From: RBG-16-66-20 sp036262835
GTDB lineage: Bacteria; Pseudomonadota; Gammaproteobacteria; Burkholderiales; SG8-39
Length of the DNA: 30,046 nt
Direction: 5' to 3'
Assembly (NCBI GenBank): GCA_036262835.1
Contig: DATAID010000052.1
Location: 1 to 30,046 of the forward strand
Shown piece by piece: positions 9,112-20,180 of this stretch. Position numbers and translations under genes: made by a program. Numbering within the stretch: position 1 is the stretch's first letter; every line of letters begins with the position of its first letter. Under the pieces are notes generated by a model. That model was not told the DNA's origin and made no database searches. It worked only from the letters and a program-made list of their open reading frames with translations.

Positions 9112-10677
9112 ATGTCAGGGAGGGACATGGACCGTCTGGAGGATCAGCTGCGCGCGCTCGGCCCCGCCGCCCTGAAGGGCATCCGGCGCGGGATCGAAAA
9201 GGAATCGCTACGCGTGCGTAGCGACGGCTCGCTCGCGCTGACGCCGCACCCCGTCGCGCTCGGCTCGGCGTTGAGCCACCCGAACATCACCACCGATTTC
9301 AGCGAGTCGCAGCTCGAGCTGATCACCGGAGTGTCGGGCAGCGCCGAAGACTGCTTCGCCGACATCACGCGCATCCACCAGGCCGTCGTCCATGGCAACG
9401 CAGGGGAGATGCTCTGGGGCTCGAGCATGCCCTGCCACCTGCCCGGGGACGACGAAATCCCGATCGGCCTCTACGGGCGCTCCAACATCGGCCGCGCGAA
9501 GAGCGTCTACCGGATGGGGCTGGCCTGGCGCTACGGCCGGCGCATGCAGGCGATCTCGGGCATCCACTACAACTTCTCGCTCCCCGGGCGCGGTAACGAC
9601 GGCTACCTCGCGCTCATCCGCAATTTCCGGCGCCACGGCTGGCTTCTTTTCTATCTCTTCGGGGCCTCGCCGGCGGTGTGCTCCTCCTTCGTCGAGGGGC
9701 GCGAGCACCGGTTGCAGGTGCTCACCGAGGGGACGATGTACCTGCCGCACGCGACGACCTTGCGCATGGGGCGCCTCGGCTACCAGTCCGATGCCCAGTC
9801 TTCGATCACGGCGAGCTGCAACAGCCTCGAGGCCTACGGCGCGGCGCTCGAGGAAGCGCTCACGCGTTCCTACCCGGCGTACGAAAAGATCGGCATCCAG
9901 GGCCCCGAGGGACTGGATGTGGACGGCGTCTCCTACCGCCAGCTCGCCACGAGCCTGATCCAGATCGAGAACGAGTTCTACGGCAAGATCCGGCCCAAGC
10001 GCATCATCCGCTCGGGCGAGCGGCCGCTGCACGCGCTCCGGGAGCGCGGCATCGAGTACGTGGAAGTGCGCCTCATGGACCTCGACCCCTTCGAGCCGGT
10101 CGGCATCAACACGGGGACGATGAAGTTCCTCGACGTCTTCCTCCTGCACTGCGCCTTCAGCTCGAGCCCGCGGGATACCCCGGAGGAGCTCGCCTCGGTC
10201 GGCCGCAACCAGGAGAAGGTCGCCACGCGAGGTCGCGAGCCGGGCCTCAAGCTCGAGCGCGGCTCGCAGACCGTCGCGCTCGCTGAATGGGCCGGGCAGA
10301 TCCTCGCCGAGTGCGAGCCGATTGCAGCGGCGCTCGATGACGCCCATGGGGGCCGCGGGCACCGCGAAGCGCTTGCCGCCGCCGTCTCGGTGCTGAACGA
10401 CCCGGACTCCGCGCCCTCGGCGCGCGTCCTCGCGGCGATGAAAAGCGAGCACGGCAATACCTACACGCGCTTCGTGGTCGCGCAGTCAAAGAAGCACCAC
10501 GCGGCGCTGAAGGCGCTGCCTTTTTCCGCCGAAACCGCCGCGGACTTCAAACGGAAGGCGCAGGAATCGATCGAGAAGCAGAAGGCCGTCGAGGCCGCCG
10601 ACACGCAGCCGTTCGAAGAGTGGCGCAAGCTTTACCTTTCCAGAGACAAACTGCATCCCAAAGGGGAGAAACGATGA
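9112..10677 (+). CDS. gshA: glutamate-cysteine ligase (GshA, E. coli type)
   Basis: This cytoplasmic enzyme catalyses the first step of glutathione synthesis, joining L-glutamate and L-cysteine with ATP. The 521-residue product matches the gammaproteobacterial class 1 family in length and order. It has an N-terminal G-I-E-K-E-S-L-R segment (about residue 22), then H-P-N-I-T-T-D-F-S-E-S-Q-L-E-L-I-T motifs, then a central S-G-I-H-Y-N-F-S-L segment near residue 150 and a V-E-V-R-L-M-D-L-D-P motif near residue 320. An in-frame ATG at 9127, preceded by a GGGAGG with short spacing, is an alternative start. No gshB is in the window. The stop codon overlaps the ATG of the aldolase gene (ATGA), so the two are likely co-translated. 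Confidence 0.95.
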   Translation: MSGRDMDRLEDQLRALGPAALKGIRRGIEKESLRVRSDGSLALTPHPVALGSALSHPNITTDFSESQLELITGVSGSAEDCFADITRIHQAVVHGNAGEMLWGSSMPCHLPGDDEIPIGLYGRSNIGRAKSVYRMGLAWRYGRRMQAISGIHYNFSLPGRGNDGYLALIRNFRRHGWLLFYLFGASPAVCSSFVEGREHRLQVLTEGTMYLPHATTLRMGRLGYQSDAQSSITASCNSLEAYGAALEEALTRSYPAYEKIGIQGPEGLDVDGVSYRQLATSLIQIENEFYGKIRPKRIIRSGERPLHALRERGIEYVEVRLMDLDPFEPVGINTGTMKFLDVFLLHCAFSSSPRDTPEELASVGRNQEKVATRGREPGLKLERGSQTVALAEWAGQILAECEPIAAALDDAHGGRGHREALAAAVSVLNDPDSAPSARVLAAMKSEHGNTYTRFVVAQSKKHHAALKALPFSAETAADFKRKAQESIEKQKAVEAADTQPFEEWRKLYLSRDKLHPKGEKR

Positions 10678-11459
10678 GCACCGTTCCCAACCATGCGCTG
10701 AGGCAACTGCGCGCCGGCAAGCTCGCGGTCGGCGTGGGCCTGCGCCAGGCGCGCACCGTGGACGTCGCGCAGATCATGAAGACGGCCGGCTTCGACTGGC
10801 TCTTCATCGACTGCGAGCACAATTCGATGGACACCGACATGGCGGCGCAGATCGCCTCGGCCGCGCTCGCGATCGGCATCACGCCGGTGGTGCGCGTGGC
10901 TGGGAAGGAGCACTGGTTTTCCTCGCGCATGCTGGATAACGGTGCGCAGGGCATCGTCGTGCCGCACGTGGACAACGCACAGGAGGCCAAGCGCGTGGCG
11001 GACGCCTGCCGCTTCCCGCCGATCGGGCATCGCTCGATGGGCGGCGGCCTGCAGCAGCTCGGCTTCGCCTCGATGGCGGTGGGCGAGGCGGCGAAGATCG
11101 TGAACGAGGAGACGCTCGTCGTCGTCATGCTCGAATCGCCGCAGGGCATCGCGAACGCCGAGGAGATCGCGGCGGTAAAGGGGATCGACGCGCTCCTCAT
11201 CGGCACGAACGACCTGTGCTTCGAGATGGGCTGCCCGGGCCAGTTCGACGATCCGCGCGTCGCCGAGGCCTACAAGAAAGTCATCGCCGCGTGCAAGAAG
11301 CACGGCAAGTTCCCGGGCATGGGCGGGATGTACACGGCCGAGCTGCTCGAGCGCCACATCAATATGGGCGTGCAGCTCATCCTCTCGGGCTCGGACTTCA
11401 GCCTCCTCATGCAGGCCGCGGGCGCGCGCGCGAAGCTGGTGCGCGGATTCGAGAAGTAG
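10674..11459 (+). CDS. HpcH/HpaI family aldolase
   Basis: This 261-residue class II (metal-dependent) pyruvate aldolase is related to HpaI/GarL and macrophomate synthase. Family positions visible are His49 (I-D-C-E-H-N), Arg74 (P-V-V-R-V), metal ligands Glu154 (L-E-S-P-Q-G) and Asp180 (G-T-N-D-L), and a G-C-P-G-Q-F loop. Such enzymes cleave 4-hydroxy-2-oxoacids to pyruvate plus an aldehyde; the substrate here is unknown. The ATG at 10674 is chosen over upstream in-frame codons because AGGGGAG lies 7 bases before it and it overlaps the gshA stop. Coupling to glutathione synthesis is unusual and has no obvious metabolic explanation. The 3' end is 10 bases from the convergent TPM gene. Confidence 0.9.
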   Translation: MSTVPNHALRQLRAGKLAVGVGLRQARTVDVAQIMKTAGFDWLFIDCEHNSMDTDMAAQIASAALAIGITPVVRVAGKEHWFSSRMLDNGAQGIVVPHVDNAQEAKRVADACRFPPIGHRSMGGGLQQLGFASMAVGEAAKIVNEETLVVVMLESPQGIANAEEIAAVKGIDALLIGTNDLCFEMGCPGQFDDPRVAEAYKKVIAACKKHGKFPGMGGMYTAELLERHINMGVQLILSGSDFSLLMQAAGARAKLVRGFEK

Positions 11460-11469
11460 CCCGCCCGGC

Positions 11470-11967
11470 TCAGATCACCACGGGCTTGTCGGGCAGCTCG
11501 TTCGCATCGCCCGGCGTTTTCGGGAAGGCGCGGGCGAGGAGCCCGGTGACGCGCGCGATGCCCTCGAGACTGCCGGCGAGGAACTCGCCGCGCCGGAACG
11601 CCGCCTGCATGTCGCGGCACACCGCGTCCCAATCGGCTTGCGCCACCTTTTTCGCGATGCCGCGGTCGGCGACGACGTCGATGTGGCGGCTGACGAGCTG
11701 GACGTAGAGGAGCACGCCGGCGTTTCGCTCGGTGTCCCACACCTTGAGCCGGGCGAAAAGATCCTCGGCGCGGCGGCGCGACGCCCTCTTGCCGAAAAGG
11801 TAGGGGAGCGGCAGCGAAGCTTCGACCACGAAGCGGATTTCGCCGTCATGCTGCGCTTCGGACGCCTTGATGGCGGCGCCGATCTTCGCGAGATCCGCGC
11901 TCGAGAACGCGCGCCGCGCCAGCAGGTCGGGAATGAAAAGGTGCCTGAGCAGGCGTGCGAGGTTCAT
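11470..11967 (-). CDS. TPM domain protein, short soluble or peripheral paralogue
   Basis: The 165-residue protein carries a TPM (TLP18.3/Psb32/MOLO-1) domain over most of its length. Its core elements align with the larger upstream paralogue: the E-A-Q-H-D-G-E-I-R-F-V-V strand, a V-W-D-T-E-R-N-A-G-V-L-L-Y-V strand, and a D-V-V-A-D-R-G-I loop. No signal peptide or clear transmembrane segment is visible. TPM domains occur in photosystem repair and membrane-associated proteins; bacterial function is poorly known. It begins one base after the stop of the TPM/Gly-rich gene, at the end of a lemA-tpm-tpm operon, so the three products probably act together at the envelope. Confidence 0.85.
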   Translation of the reverse strand: MNLARLLRHLFIPDLLARRAFSSADLAKIGAAIKASEAQHDGEIRFVVEASLPLPYLFGKRASRRRAEDLFARLKVWDTERNAGVLLYVQLVSRHIDVVADRGIAKKVAQADWDAVCRDMQAAFRRGEFLAGSLEGIARVTGLLARAFPKTPGDANELPDKPVVI

Positions 11968-11968
11968 C

Positions 11969-12823
11969 TCACCAGCTCCCGCTCGCTCCGCCGCCGCCCG
12001 AGCTGCCGCCCCCGCCGCTGAAGCCGCCCCCGCCGGAGGAAAAGCCGCCGCCCCCCGAGCTCCAGCCGCCGCCGCCCCAGCCGCTCGAGCCCCAGCCCCC
12101 GCGCGAGGTCGGCACGCCGGTCACGAGGGAAAGGATGAAGGCGAAGAAGCCGACAACGAGCGCGATCACGAGCGAGCCGACGAAGAGCCAGACGGCGACG
12201 CCCATCGCCGCGCCGATCAGGCCGCCGCCGAAGAAGCGTCCGAAAATGCTCTTCAGGATGCCGCCGCCGATCACGAAGAAGAAAAAGAGCGGGACGATCC
12301 ACTCGCCGATGTCGTGCCGTTGCGCCGGCGTCTCGTGCGCCGCGGGCGGCGGCAGCGGCTCGCCTTCGACGGTGCGCATGACGCGGTCGAGCCCCGCGCG
12401 GATGCCGCCGTAGAAATCGCCCTTGCGCAAGCGCGGCGTGATGTCGTCCTCGATGATGCGCTTCGCCGCCGCGTCGGGCAGGGCGCCCTCCAGCCCGTAG
12501 CCGACCTCGAGCCGGAGCTTGCGATCCTGCAGGGCGACGACCAGCAGCACCGAATCGTCCACGCCCTTGCGGCCGAGCTTCCACTGCTCCTCCACCCGCA
12601 CGGCGTACTGGTCGATTGTCTCCGGCTGCGTCGTGGGAACGATCAAAACGGCGATCTGCGCGCCCTTGCGCGCCTCGAACTCGGCGAGCGTCTGTTCGAG
12701 TGCAGTTTTCTGGGTTTGATTTAAGGTATTTGTTAAATCAGTGACCCGATGCTCGAGCGACGGAATCGCGACGGCGGCCGCCGCGACCCCGGCGAGGAGG
12801 AGCTTACTTAGTAGAGAAATCAA
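11969..12823 (-). CDS. TPM domain protein with Gly-rich tail (YgcG-like)
   Basis: The 284-residue protein has an N-terminal hydrophobic signal or anchor (residues 3-20) and a TPM domain (about 25-145; I-A-V-L-I-V, D-D-S-V-L-L-V-V and E-V-G-Y-G-L-E-G motifs). A linker follows, then two transmembrane segments at about 165-235 and a Gly/Ser/Trp-rich tail to the end (repeats of GGGG and SSGG). This layout is usual for YgcG-type proteins encoded next to LemA. The TTG start at 12823 lies inside the last codons of lemA, and no Shine-Dalgarno is seen, so translation is probably coupled to lemA. The function of the pair is not established; an envelope role is inferred from topology. Confidence 0.87.
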   Translation of the reverse strand: MISLLSKLLLAGVAAAAVAIPSLEHRVTDLTNTLNQTQKTALEQTLAEFEARKGAQIAVLIVPTTQPETIDQYAVRVEEQWKLGRKGVDDSVLLVVALQDRKLRLEVGYGLEGALPDAAAKRIIEDDITPRLRKGDFYGGIRAGLDRVMRTVEGEPLPPPAAHETPAQRHDIGEWIVPLFFFFVIGGGILKSIFGRFFGGGLIGAAMGVAVWLFVGSLVIALVVGFFAFILSLVTGVPTSRGGWGSSGWGGGGWSSGGGGFSSGGGGFSGGGGSSGGGGASGSW

Positions 12824-13391
12824 CTTTGGGCGGCGCCGCCAGCGACTTCTCGTTCTCGACCGCGAACTGCGCCTTTTCCTTCAGGCCGAACATCATCGCC
12901 GTGAGGTTGCTCGGGAAAGAGCGCACGGTGGTGTTGTAGTCCTGAACCGAGCGGATGTAGCGCTGGCGCGCCACCGCGATGCGGTTCTCGGTGCCCTCGA
13001 GCTGCGCCTGCAGGTCGCGGAAGTTGGCGTCCGACTTGAGCTGCGGATAGGCCTCGGCGACGACCATCAGCCGCTGCAGCGCGCCGGTGAGCTCGCCCTG
13101 CGCCTGCGTGAAGCGCTGGAAGGCGGCCGGGTCGTTGACGAGCTCGGGGGTCGCCTGGATCGTGCCGACCTTGGCCCGCGCCTGGGTGACCTCGATCAGC
13201 ACCTTCTGCTCCTGCTGCGCGAAGCCCTTCACCGTGTTGACAAGGTTGGGCACGAGGTCCGCGCGCCGCTGGTACTGGTTGAGCACCTCGGACCAGGCGG
13301 CCTTGATCTGCTCATCCTGCTGCTGGAGGGTGTTGTAGCCGCAGCCGCCGAGCGACAGAAGGGCGGCGAAGAGTAGAAGGAGGCGCTTCAT
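12804..13391 (-). CDS. LemA family lipoprotein
   Basis: The 195-residue protein begins with a lipoprotein signal ending in a lipobox L-G-G-C (Cys17). The LemA helical bundle follows: Y-N-T-L-Q-Q-Q-D-E, A-W-S-E-V-L-N-Q-Y-Q-R-R-A-D-L-V-P-N-L-V near residues 32-52, and the Y-P-Q-L-K-S-D-A-N-F segment near 135. LemA proteins are membrane-tethered helical proteins of uncertain function, usually encoded with TPM/YgcG proteins as here. AAGG about 8 bases before the ATG serves as a ribosome binding site. It is the first gene of the lemA-tpm-tpm operon, and its end overlaps the next gene by 20 bases. Confidence 0.93.
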   Translation of the reverse strand: MKRLLLLFAALLSLGGCGYNTLQQQDEQIKAAWSEVLNQYQRRADLVPNLVNTVKGFAQQEQKVLIEVTQARAKVGTIQATPELVNDPAAFQRFTQAQGELTGALQRLMVVAEAYPQLKSDANFRDLQAQLEGTENRIAVARQRYIRSVQDYNTTVRSFPSNLTAMMFGLKEKAQFAVENEKSLAAPPKVDFSTK

Positions 13392-13441
13392 GGGAGACCT
13401 TTTTGTGGTTTGCCCGGCCTGCTAGATAGGGGTACGACAGC

Positions 13442-14308
13442 TTATTTCAAGTTCGCACCGCGGTGTGCGAGATAGATGCCGACGAGCACGACCGCCCCGC
13501 CCACGATCTGCAGCGGCGCGAGCGGCTCGGCGAGCAGCAGCCAGGCGAAGCCCGCCGCCATGACCGGCTGAAAAAGGAGGCCGACCGAGGAGAACGCCGC
13601 CGGCAGGTGGGCGAGCGCGTAGGCGATCAGGCCCTGGCCGGCCGAGTGCGAGATCCAGGCGAGGCCGAGGAGCTTGAGCCACCCTGTGGCGCTTGCCGGC
13701 AGCAACGCTTCGCCCGAGGCAAGCGCGACCGGCAAGAGGATTACGGCGGTGATGGTCGTCGTGACCGCCATCAGCTGCAGCGTCGCCACGCCGCGGTCGC
13801 GCACGCCTTTCACCGAGAGCAGGTACCAGGCATAGAACATCGCCGTAATCACGCCCAGGCCGTCGCCGAGCAGCGTGCGCGCCGAAAACCCGAGGCTCGC
13901 GCGCACGAGCAGCGCCACGCCGAGAAGCGCCGCGGCGAGCCCGACCAGGAACGTTCCCGACGGGCGCTGCCTCCAGAGGATCCAAGCCGCAAGCGTGACG
14001 AAGATCGAGGCGAGGTTGGCGAGCAAGGTCGAGTTGGCGACCGAGGTGAACTGGATCGACCAGTGCCAGAAGGCGAGGTCGCCTGAGAATGCGATCCCAG
14101 CCGCGAGGAGCAGCAGGAAGGGCTTTCTTTCTAATTTCAAGACCCCGGAAGAAAAAAAGAAAACCGAACCCCAAAGCACCGGGATTGCAAGGGCAACTCG
14201 CCAGAAAGCGCTCGCCGTCGGTCCGACATCCGCGATCCGCACCCAGATCGGCGAGAGCGAGATGCAGGTCGCGCCGGCGAGCAGCGCAAAAACGCCCGAG
14301 CCACGCAT
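13442..14308 (-). CDS. EamA/DMT family transporter
   Basis: The 288-residue integral membrane protein has about ten predicted helices arranged as two EamA repeats (about residues 5-140 and 150-285). The first repeat holds the S-P-I-W-V-R and F-W-R-V-A-L motifs and the second G-L-L-F-Q-P-V and L-A-E-P-L. The family exports or imports small metabolites such as amino acids and nucleotide precursors; the substrate cannot be read from sequence. Its ATG lies only 26 bases from the divergent dnaE start, so the promoters must overlap coding sequence or give very short leaders. The gene ends 50 bases before lemA on the same strand and may share a transcript with it. Confidence 0.92.
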   Translation of the reverse strand: MRGSGVFALLAGATCISLSPIWVRIADVGPTASAFWRVALAIPVLWGSVFFFSSGVLKLERKPFLLLLAAGIAFSGDLAFWHWSIQFTSVANSTLLANLASIFVTLAAWILWRQRPSGTFLVGLAAALLGVALLVRASLGFSARTLLGDGLGVITAMFYAWYLLSVKGVRDRGVATLQLMAVTTTITAVILLPVALASGEALLPASATGWLKLLGLAWISHSAGQGLIAYALAHLPAAFSSVGLLFQPVMAAGFAWLLLAEPLAPLQIVGGAVVLVGIYLAHRGANLK

Positions 14309-14318
14309 CGGCCGATGG

Positions 14319-14324
14319 TAAACT
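14319..14324 (+). promoter_or_regulatory. putative -10 box close to the dnaE start
   Basis: TAAACT lies 10 bases before the ATG of dnaE; initiation would fall about 4 bases before the ATG. No Shine-Dalgarno lies in the 26-base spacer to the divergent EamA gene. A -35 box, if present, would be inside the EamA coding region. Confidence 0.3.
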
Positions 14325-14334
14325 TTTTGCTCCC

Positions 14335-17749
<3,415 letters not shown>

Positions 17750-17760
<11 letters not shown>

Positions 17761-18787
17761 CCGAAACCTCCCAGCGGCTCTCGCAGCGCTCGGCGCGCAG
17801 CTTGGCGAGCACCTCGCGGTACCAGTCGTTCTGCAGCCGCTCGGCGGGATCGGCGCGGCGCTTGTCGCGCAGGAACGTGGCGAGCGACGGGTAGCAGGCG
17901 TTGATCTGCTCGCGCGTGGCATGGCGCAGGTCGCGCGGCAGGAACGCGCCGCCGCGCGCGAGGGCGAGCGTGATGAGGGCGCGCCGCACCTCGGTCGCGG
18001 CGACGCTCGCGCCGATCGTCGTTCGCACCCCAAAGCGCACGCGCACGCCGGCCCATTCCCCGGTCGCCCAGGCGAGGCAGGCGCTCGTATCCTTGCGATA
18101 GCGGCGCACCGAGATGCCAAGGAGCGTCAGGCGCCGCTCCTCGCCGAGCGCGCGCACGTCGGCCAGATACGCTTCCAGCGCCGCCGGCGGGACAAGCGTC
18201 TCGAAGGCGTATTCCGCGGCGTGCGTCGGCTTCGCTTGCGGGATATCGAGCCCGACCGGTGCGCTCGCCTCTCGAGCGCTCGCCGAAAGCGAGGCGACCG
18301 CAAAGGTCACGCTGTAGACGAGGCCGATCAGGCCCTGGCCGCCGAGCGCGGCGCGCAGCAGCTCGGAATTCGTGTCGCGGTCGGCGCGGCGCAGCTCGCC
18401 GTCGGGCGTGACGAGCGTCAGGCCGATCACATGAGCGGTCACCGGCAGGCCGTCCGGGCCGGCGGCAGCGACGGAAATCGCCTCGCCGACCGTCGCCGGC
18501 AGTCCCGGGGTGGCGGCGAATGCTTCGATGTCGAGCTTGCGCCCGGCCAGGTATCTGGCGAGCTCCGTCCAGGTCGCCGCCGCCTGCACCTCCAGAACGC
18601 CGCGCTTCGCATCCATGCGCAGGATGTGCGTCATCGCGGCGCCGTCGAGCGTGAGCGCCTGCAGGCGCGAGTGCCGGACCGCGGTGCGCAGCTCGTCGGC
18701 CGAGCGCACCTTGATGCGCACCGGCGCCACGGGGCGCGGGGTTTCTTCGGTGTCCAGTCCTGCGGGCATCGTCAGCGTCATCAGCAT
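17750..18787 (-). CDS. FAD-binding oxidoreductase with degenerate FAD (PCMH) motif
   Basis: The 345-residue protein resembles the aldonolactone/alditol oxidase-like FAD-binding family. The N-terminal half keeps the V-L-E-V-Q-A-A-A-T-W-T-E-L strand, the T-V-G-E-A-I-S-V-A-A-A-G loop, a V-T-P-D-G-E-L strand and A-L-G-G-Q-G-L-I-G. The C-terminal half ends with the family's A-T-R-E-Q-I-N-A-C-Y-P and A-E-R-L-Q-N-D-W-Y segments. What is missing is the usual R-G-x-G-H-S loop that binds the FAD pyrophosphate and carries the flavinylated His; a short L-T-L-D-G-A-A-M replaces it. The protein is also shorter than typical members (over 400 residues). The ATG at 18787 follows GGAG at good spacing; an in-frame TTG at 18799 lies upstream of that site. 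It may bind FAD non-covalently or have lost catalysis. Confidence 0.75.
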
Positions 18788-18889
18788 GGCGGTCTCCAAA
18801 ATGCGTTGAGGTCCCGGCCATTTTTCGGCGCGCGATGACGCGGCGCAACAATCGCGCCGGCCGGTATCAGAACTCGAGACCGCGGGTAG

Positions 18890-19177
18890 CTAGGCCGTGG
18901 GAAGCCAGTCGAAGCTGTCGTAGCGGCGCGCGAGATCGCCGGCGGCCTCTTTCACTTCGACGTCCTGGACTCGGGCGGCCGGCGGCCCGCGCCGCGCCCA
19001 GGCGATTAGCGCATCGACCGCTTCGGCGCTTCCCTGCACGAGCGCTTCGACCGATCCATCGCGGCGATTGCGTACCCAGCCCGAGACGCCGCGGGCGAGC
19101 GCCTCGCGGCGAAGCGCGTCCCGGTAGCCGACGCCCTGCACACGGCCGACGATCCTGAGGTGAAGCGTCACGTCCAT
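18890..19177 (-). CDS. acylphosphatase
   Basis: The 95-residue protein matches acylphosphatase in length and motifs. The G-R-V-Q-G-V-G-Y-R phosphate cradle holds catalytic Arg19, and G-W-V-R-N-R-R-D-G-S-V-E supplies catalytic Asn37. A D-V-E-V-K-E strand lies near the end. These small cytosolic enzymes hydrolyse acyl phosphates such as carbamoyl or acetyl phosphate. The gene sits 102 bases upstream of the oxidoreductase on the same strand; that spacer shows no gene or clear signal. It is divergent from the pilin-like gene. Confidence 0.95.
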   Translation of the reverse strand: MDVTLHLRIVGRVQGVGYRDALRREALARGVSGWVRNRRDGSVEALVQGSAEAVDALIAWARRGPPAARVQDVEVKEAAGDLARRYDSFDWLPTA

Positions 19178-19225
19178 GACGAATTTTGCCCTTCCGGGTG
19201 TCGTGTGGACCTCGGGCCTTCATGC

Positions 19226-19231
19226 TAAATT
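19226..19231 (+). promoter_or_regulatory. putative extended -10 promoter of the pilin-like gene
   Basis: TGCTAAATT (TG at 19223-19224, hexamer TAAATT at 19226-19231) fits an extended -10. It lies 29 bases before the ATG at 19261. No good -35 is seen. Confidence 0.3.
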
Positions 19232-19260
19232 GCCGTGCAAATTCAAAAGGGGAGAGAATC

Positions 19261-19656
19261 ATGCGTGCCGCGCTTCTGGTGATCGCCGCTCTGGCCTTGG
19301 TCGGGTTCGTGGCGGTTTCCTGGATTCTTCCCGGCGTCGCCGGCAGCAAGGCGAAGGAGGCCGCCACCGCGCTCGTCGCAGGAACCGAGCCGCTCCGCCA
19401 GCAGGTCGGCGCCGCCGCCGAGAAAGCGAACAGCCTCACGGGCGCTGGGAACAACATCAAGGCGCCGGCGCGCAAGGACCCGAATTTCGGCGAGCTCAAG
19501 TGGATCGTCGAGCCCAACGGCGCGATCCGCGGCTGGAACGAGGAGAACGCGATCGAAATTTCGGTGACGCCGACCTTGCAGGGCGGCAAGGTGAGCTGGG
19601 CCTGCCGCGGCTATCCGAACGCCTCGATGCCGACTACTTGCGGGGGCCGGGGGTAG
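19261..19656 (+). CDS. small secreted/anchored protein with type IV pilin-like C terminus
   Basis: The 131-residue protein has one N-terminal hydrophobic helix (residues 3-24), an Ala/Glu-rich helix (about 29-60), and a small C-terminal domain. That domain (N-G-A-I-R-G, S-V-T-P-T-L-Q-G-G-K-V-S-W-A-C-R-G and M-P-T-T-C near the end) reads like the last strands and disulfide loop (Cys115-Cys127) of betaproteobacterial type IV pilins. The hallmark prepilin leader and G-F-T-L-I-E motif are absent, so it would not be processed by PilD in the usual way. A strong AAGGGGAG site about 6 bases before the ATG at 19261 decides the start. It stands alone, and its stop codon abuts that of the convergent hyfI-like gene. 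Function unknown; the pilin relation is inference from residue pattern. Confidence 0.7.
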   Translation: MRAALLVIAALALVGFVAVSWILPGVAGSKAKEAATALVAGTEPLRQQVGAAAEKANSLTGAGNNIKAPARKDPNFGELKWIVEPNGAIRGWNEENAIEISVTPTLQGGKVSWACRGYPNASMPTTCGGRG

Positions 19657-20178
19657 TCAAGGAGCGCGCCCCGGCGCGCTGATCGCGGTCAGTATTCCCT
19701 GCACGATCGCGGCCGGCGCCGGCGGGCAGCCGGGCACCGCGACATCCACCGGAATCACGTTGGCCACCCGCCCGCAGCTCGCGTAGCTCTCGCCGAACAC
19801 CCCGCCGTCGCAGCCGCAATCGCCGATCGCCACCACGAGCTTGGGCTCGGGCATCGCATCAAAAGTCCGGCGCAGCGCCACCTCCATGTTGCGCGACACC
19901 GGACCGGTGACGAGCAGCAGGTCGGCGTGGCGCGGGCTCGCCACGAACTTGATGCCCATTCCTTCGAGGTTGTAGTACGGGTTGTTCGCCGCATGGATCT
20001 CCAGCTCGCAGCCGTTGCAGGAGCCGGCGTCGACGTGGCGGATGGCGAGCGCGCGACCGAGCAGCTTCAGCACGTCGGCGTTCAGCGCGGGCGCGGCCGT
20101 GCGCAAGGCCGCGTCGGGCTGCGGCGCGGCCTCAGTGCAGATGCCGGTGCGGGCGATCTGGAAAAGGATCTTGTGCAC
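19657..20178 (-). CDS. hyfI: NuoB/HyfI-like [4Fe-4S] small subunit of an Ehr-type complex
   Basis: The 173-residue subunit is homologous to complex I NuoB and group 4 hydrogenase small subunits. All four cluster cysteines are present: Cys54 and Cys57 (S-C-N-G-C-E), Cys121 (G-D-C) and Cys151 (P-G-C-P-P). It should therefore carry the terminal [4Fe-4S] cluster, on the cytoplasmic side of the membrane complex. The GTG at 20178 is selected because it lies two bases after the large-subunit stop codon and gives a normal N terminus; longer in-frame extension runs into that gene. It is the last gene of the operon. Its final codons contain an 8-bp GC-rich inverted repeat. Confidence 0.88.
   Translation of the reverse strand: MHKILFQIARTGICTEAAPQPDAALRTAAPALNADVLKLLGRALAIRHVDAGSCNGCELEIHAANNPYYNLEGMGIKFVASPRHADLLLVTGPVSRNMEVALRRTFDAMPEPKLVVAIGDCGCDGGVFGESYASCGRVANVIPVDVAVPGCPPAPAAIVQGILTAISAPGRAP
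19663..19680. terminator. GC-rich inverted repeat at the junction of convergent genes
   Basis: AGCGCGCC-cc-GGCGCGCT is a perfect 8-bp inverted repeat just inside the 3' end of the hyfI-like gene, seven bases past the stop of the pilin-like gene. There is no U-tract, so it is not a classical intrinsic terminator. It could still halt or stabilise the plus-strand transcript, or may be chance in GC-rich sequence. Confidence 0.3.
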
Positions 20179-20180
20179 GG

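Noticed and set aside
11969..12110. Gly-codon-rich tract as a DNA repeat array
   Set aside because: It encodes the Gly/Ser/Trp-rich tail usual in YgcG-like TPM proteins; the repetition is explained at protein level.
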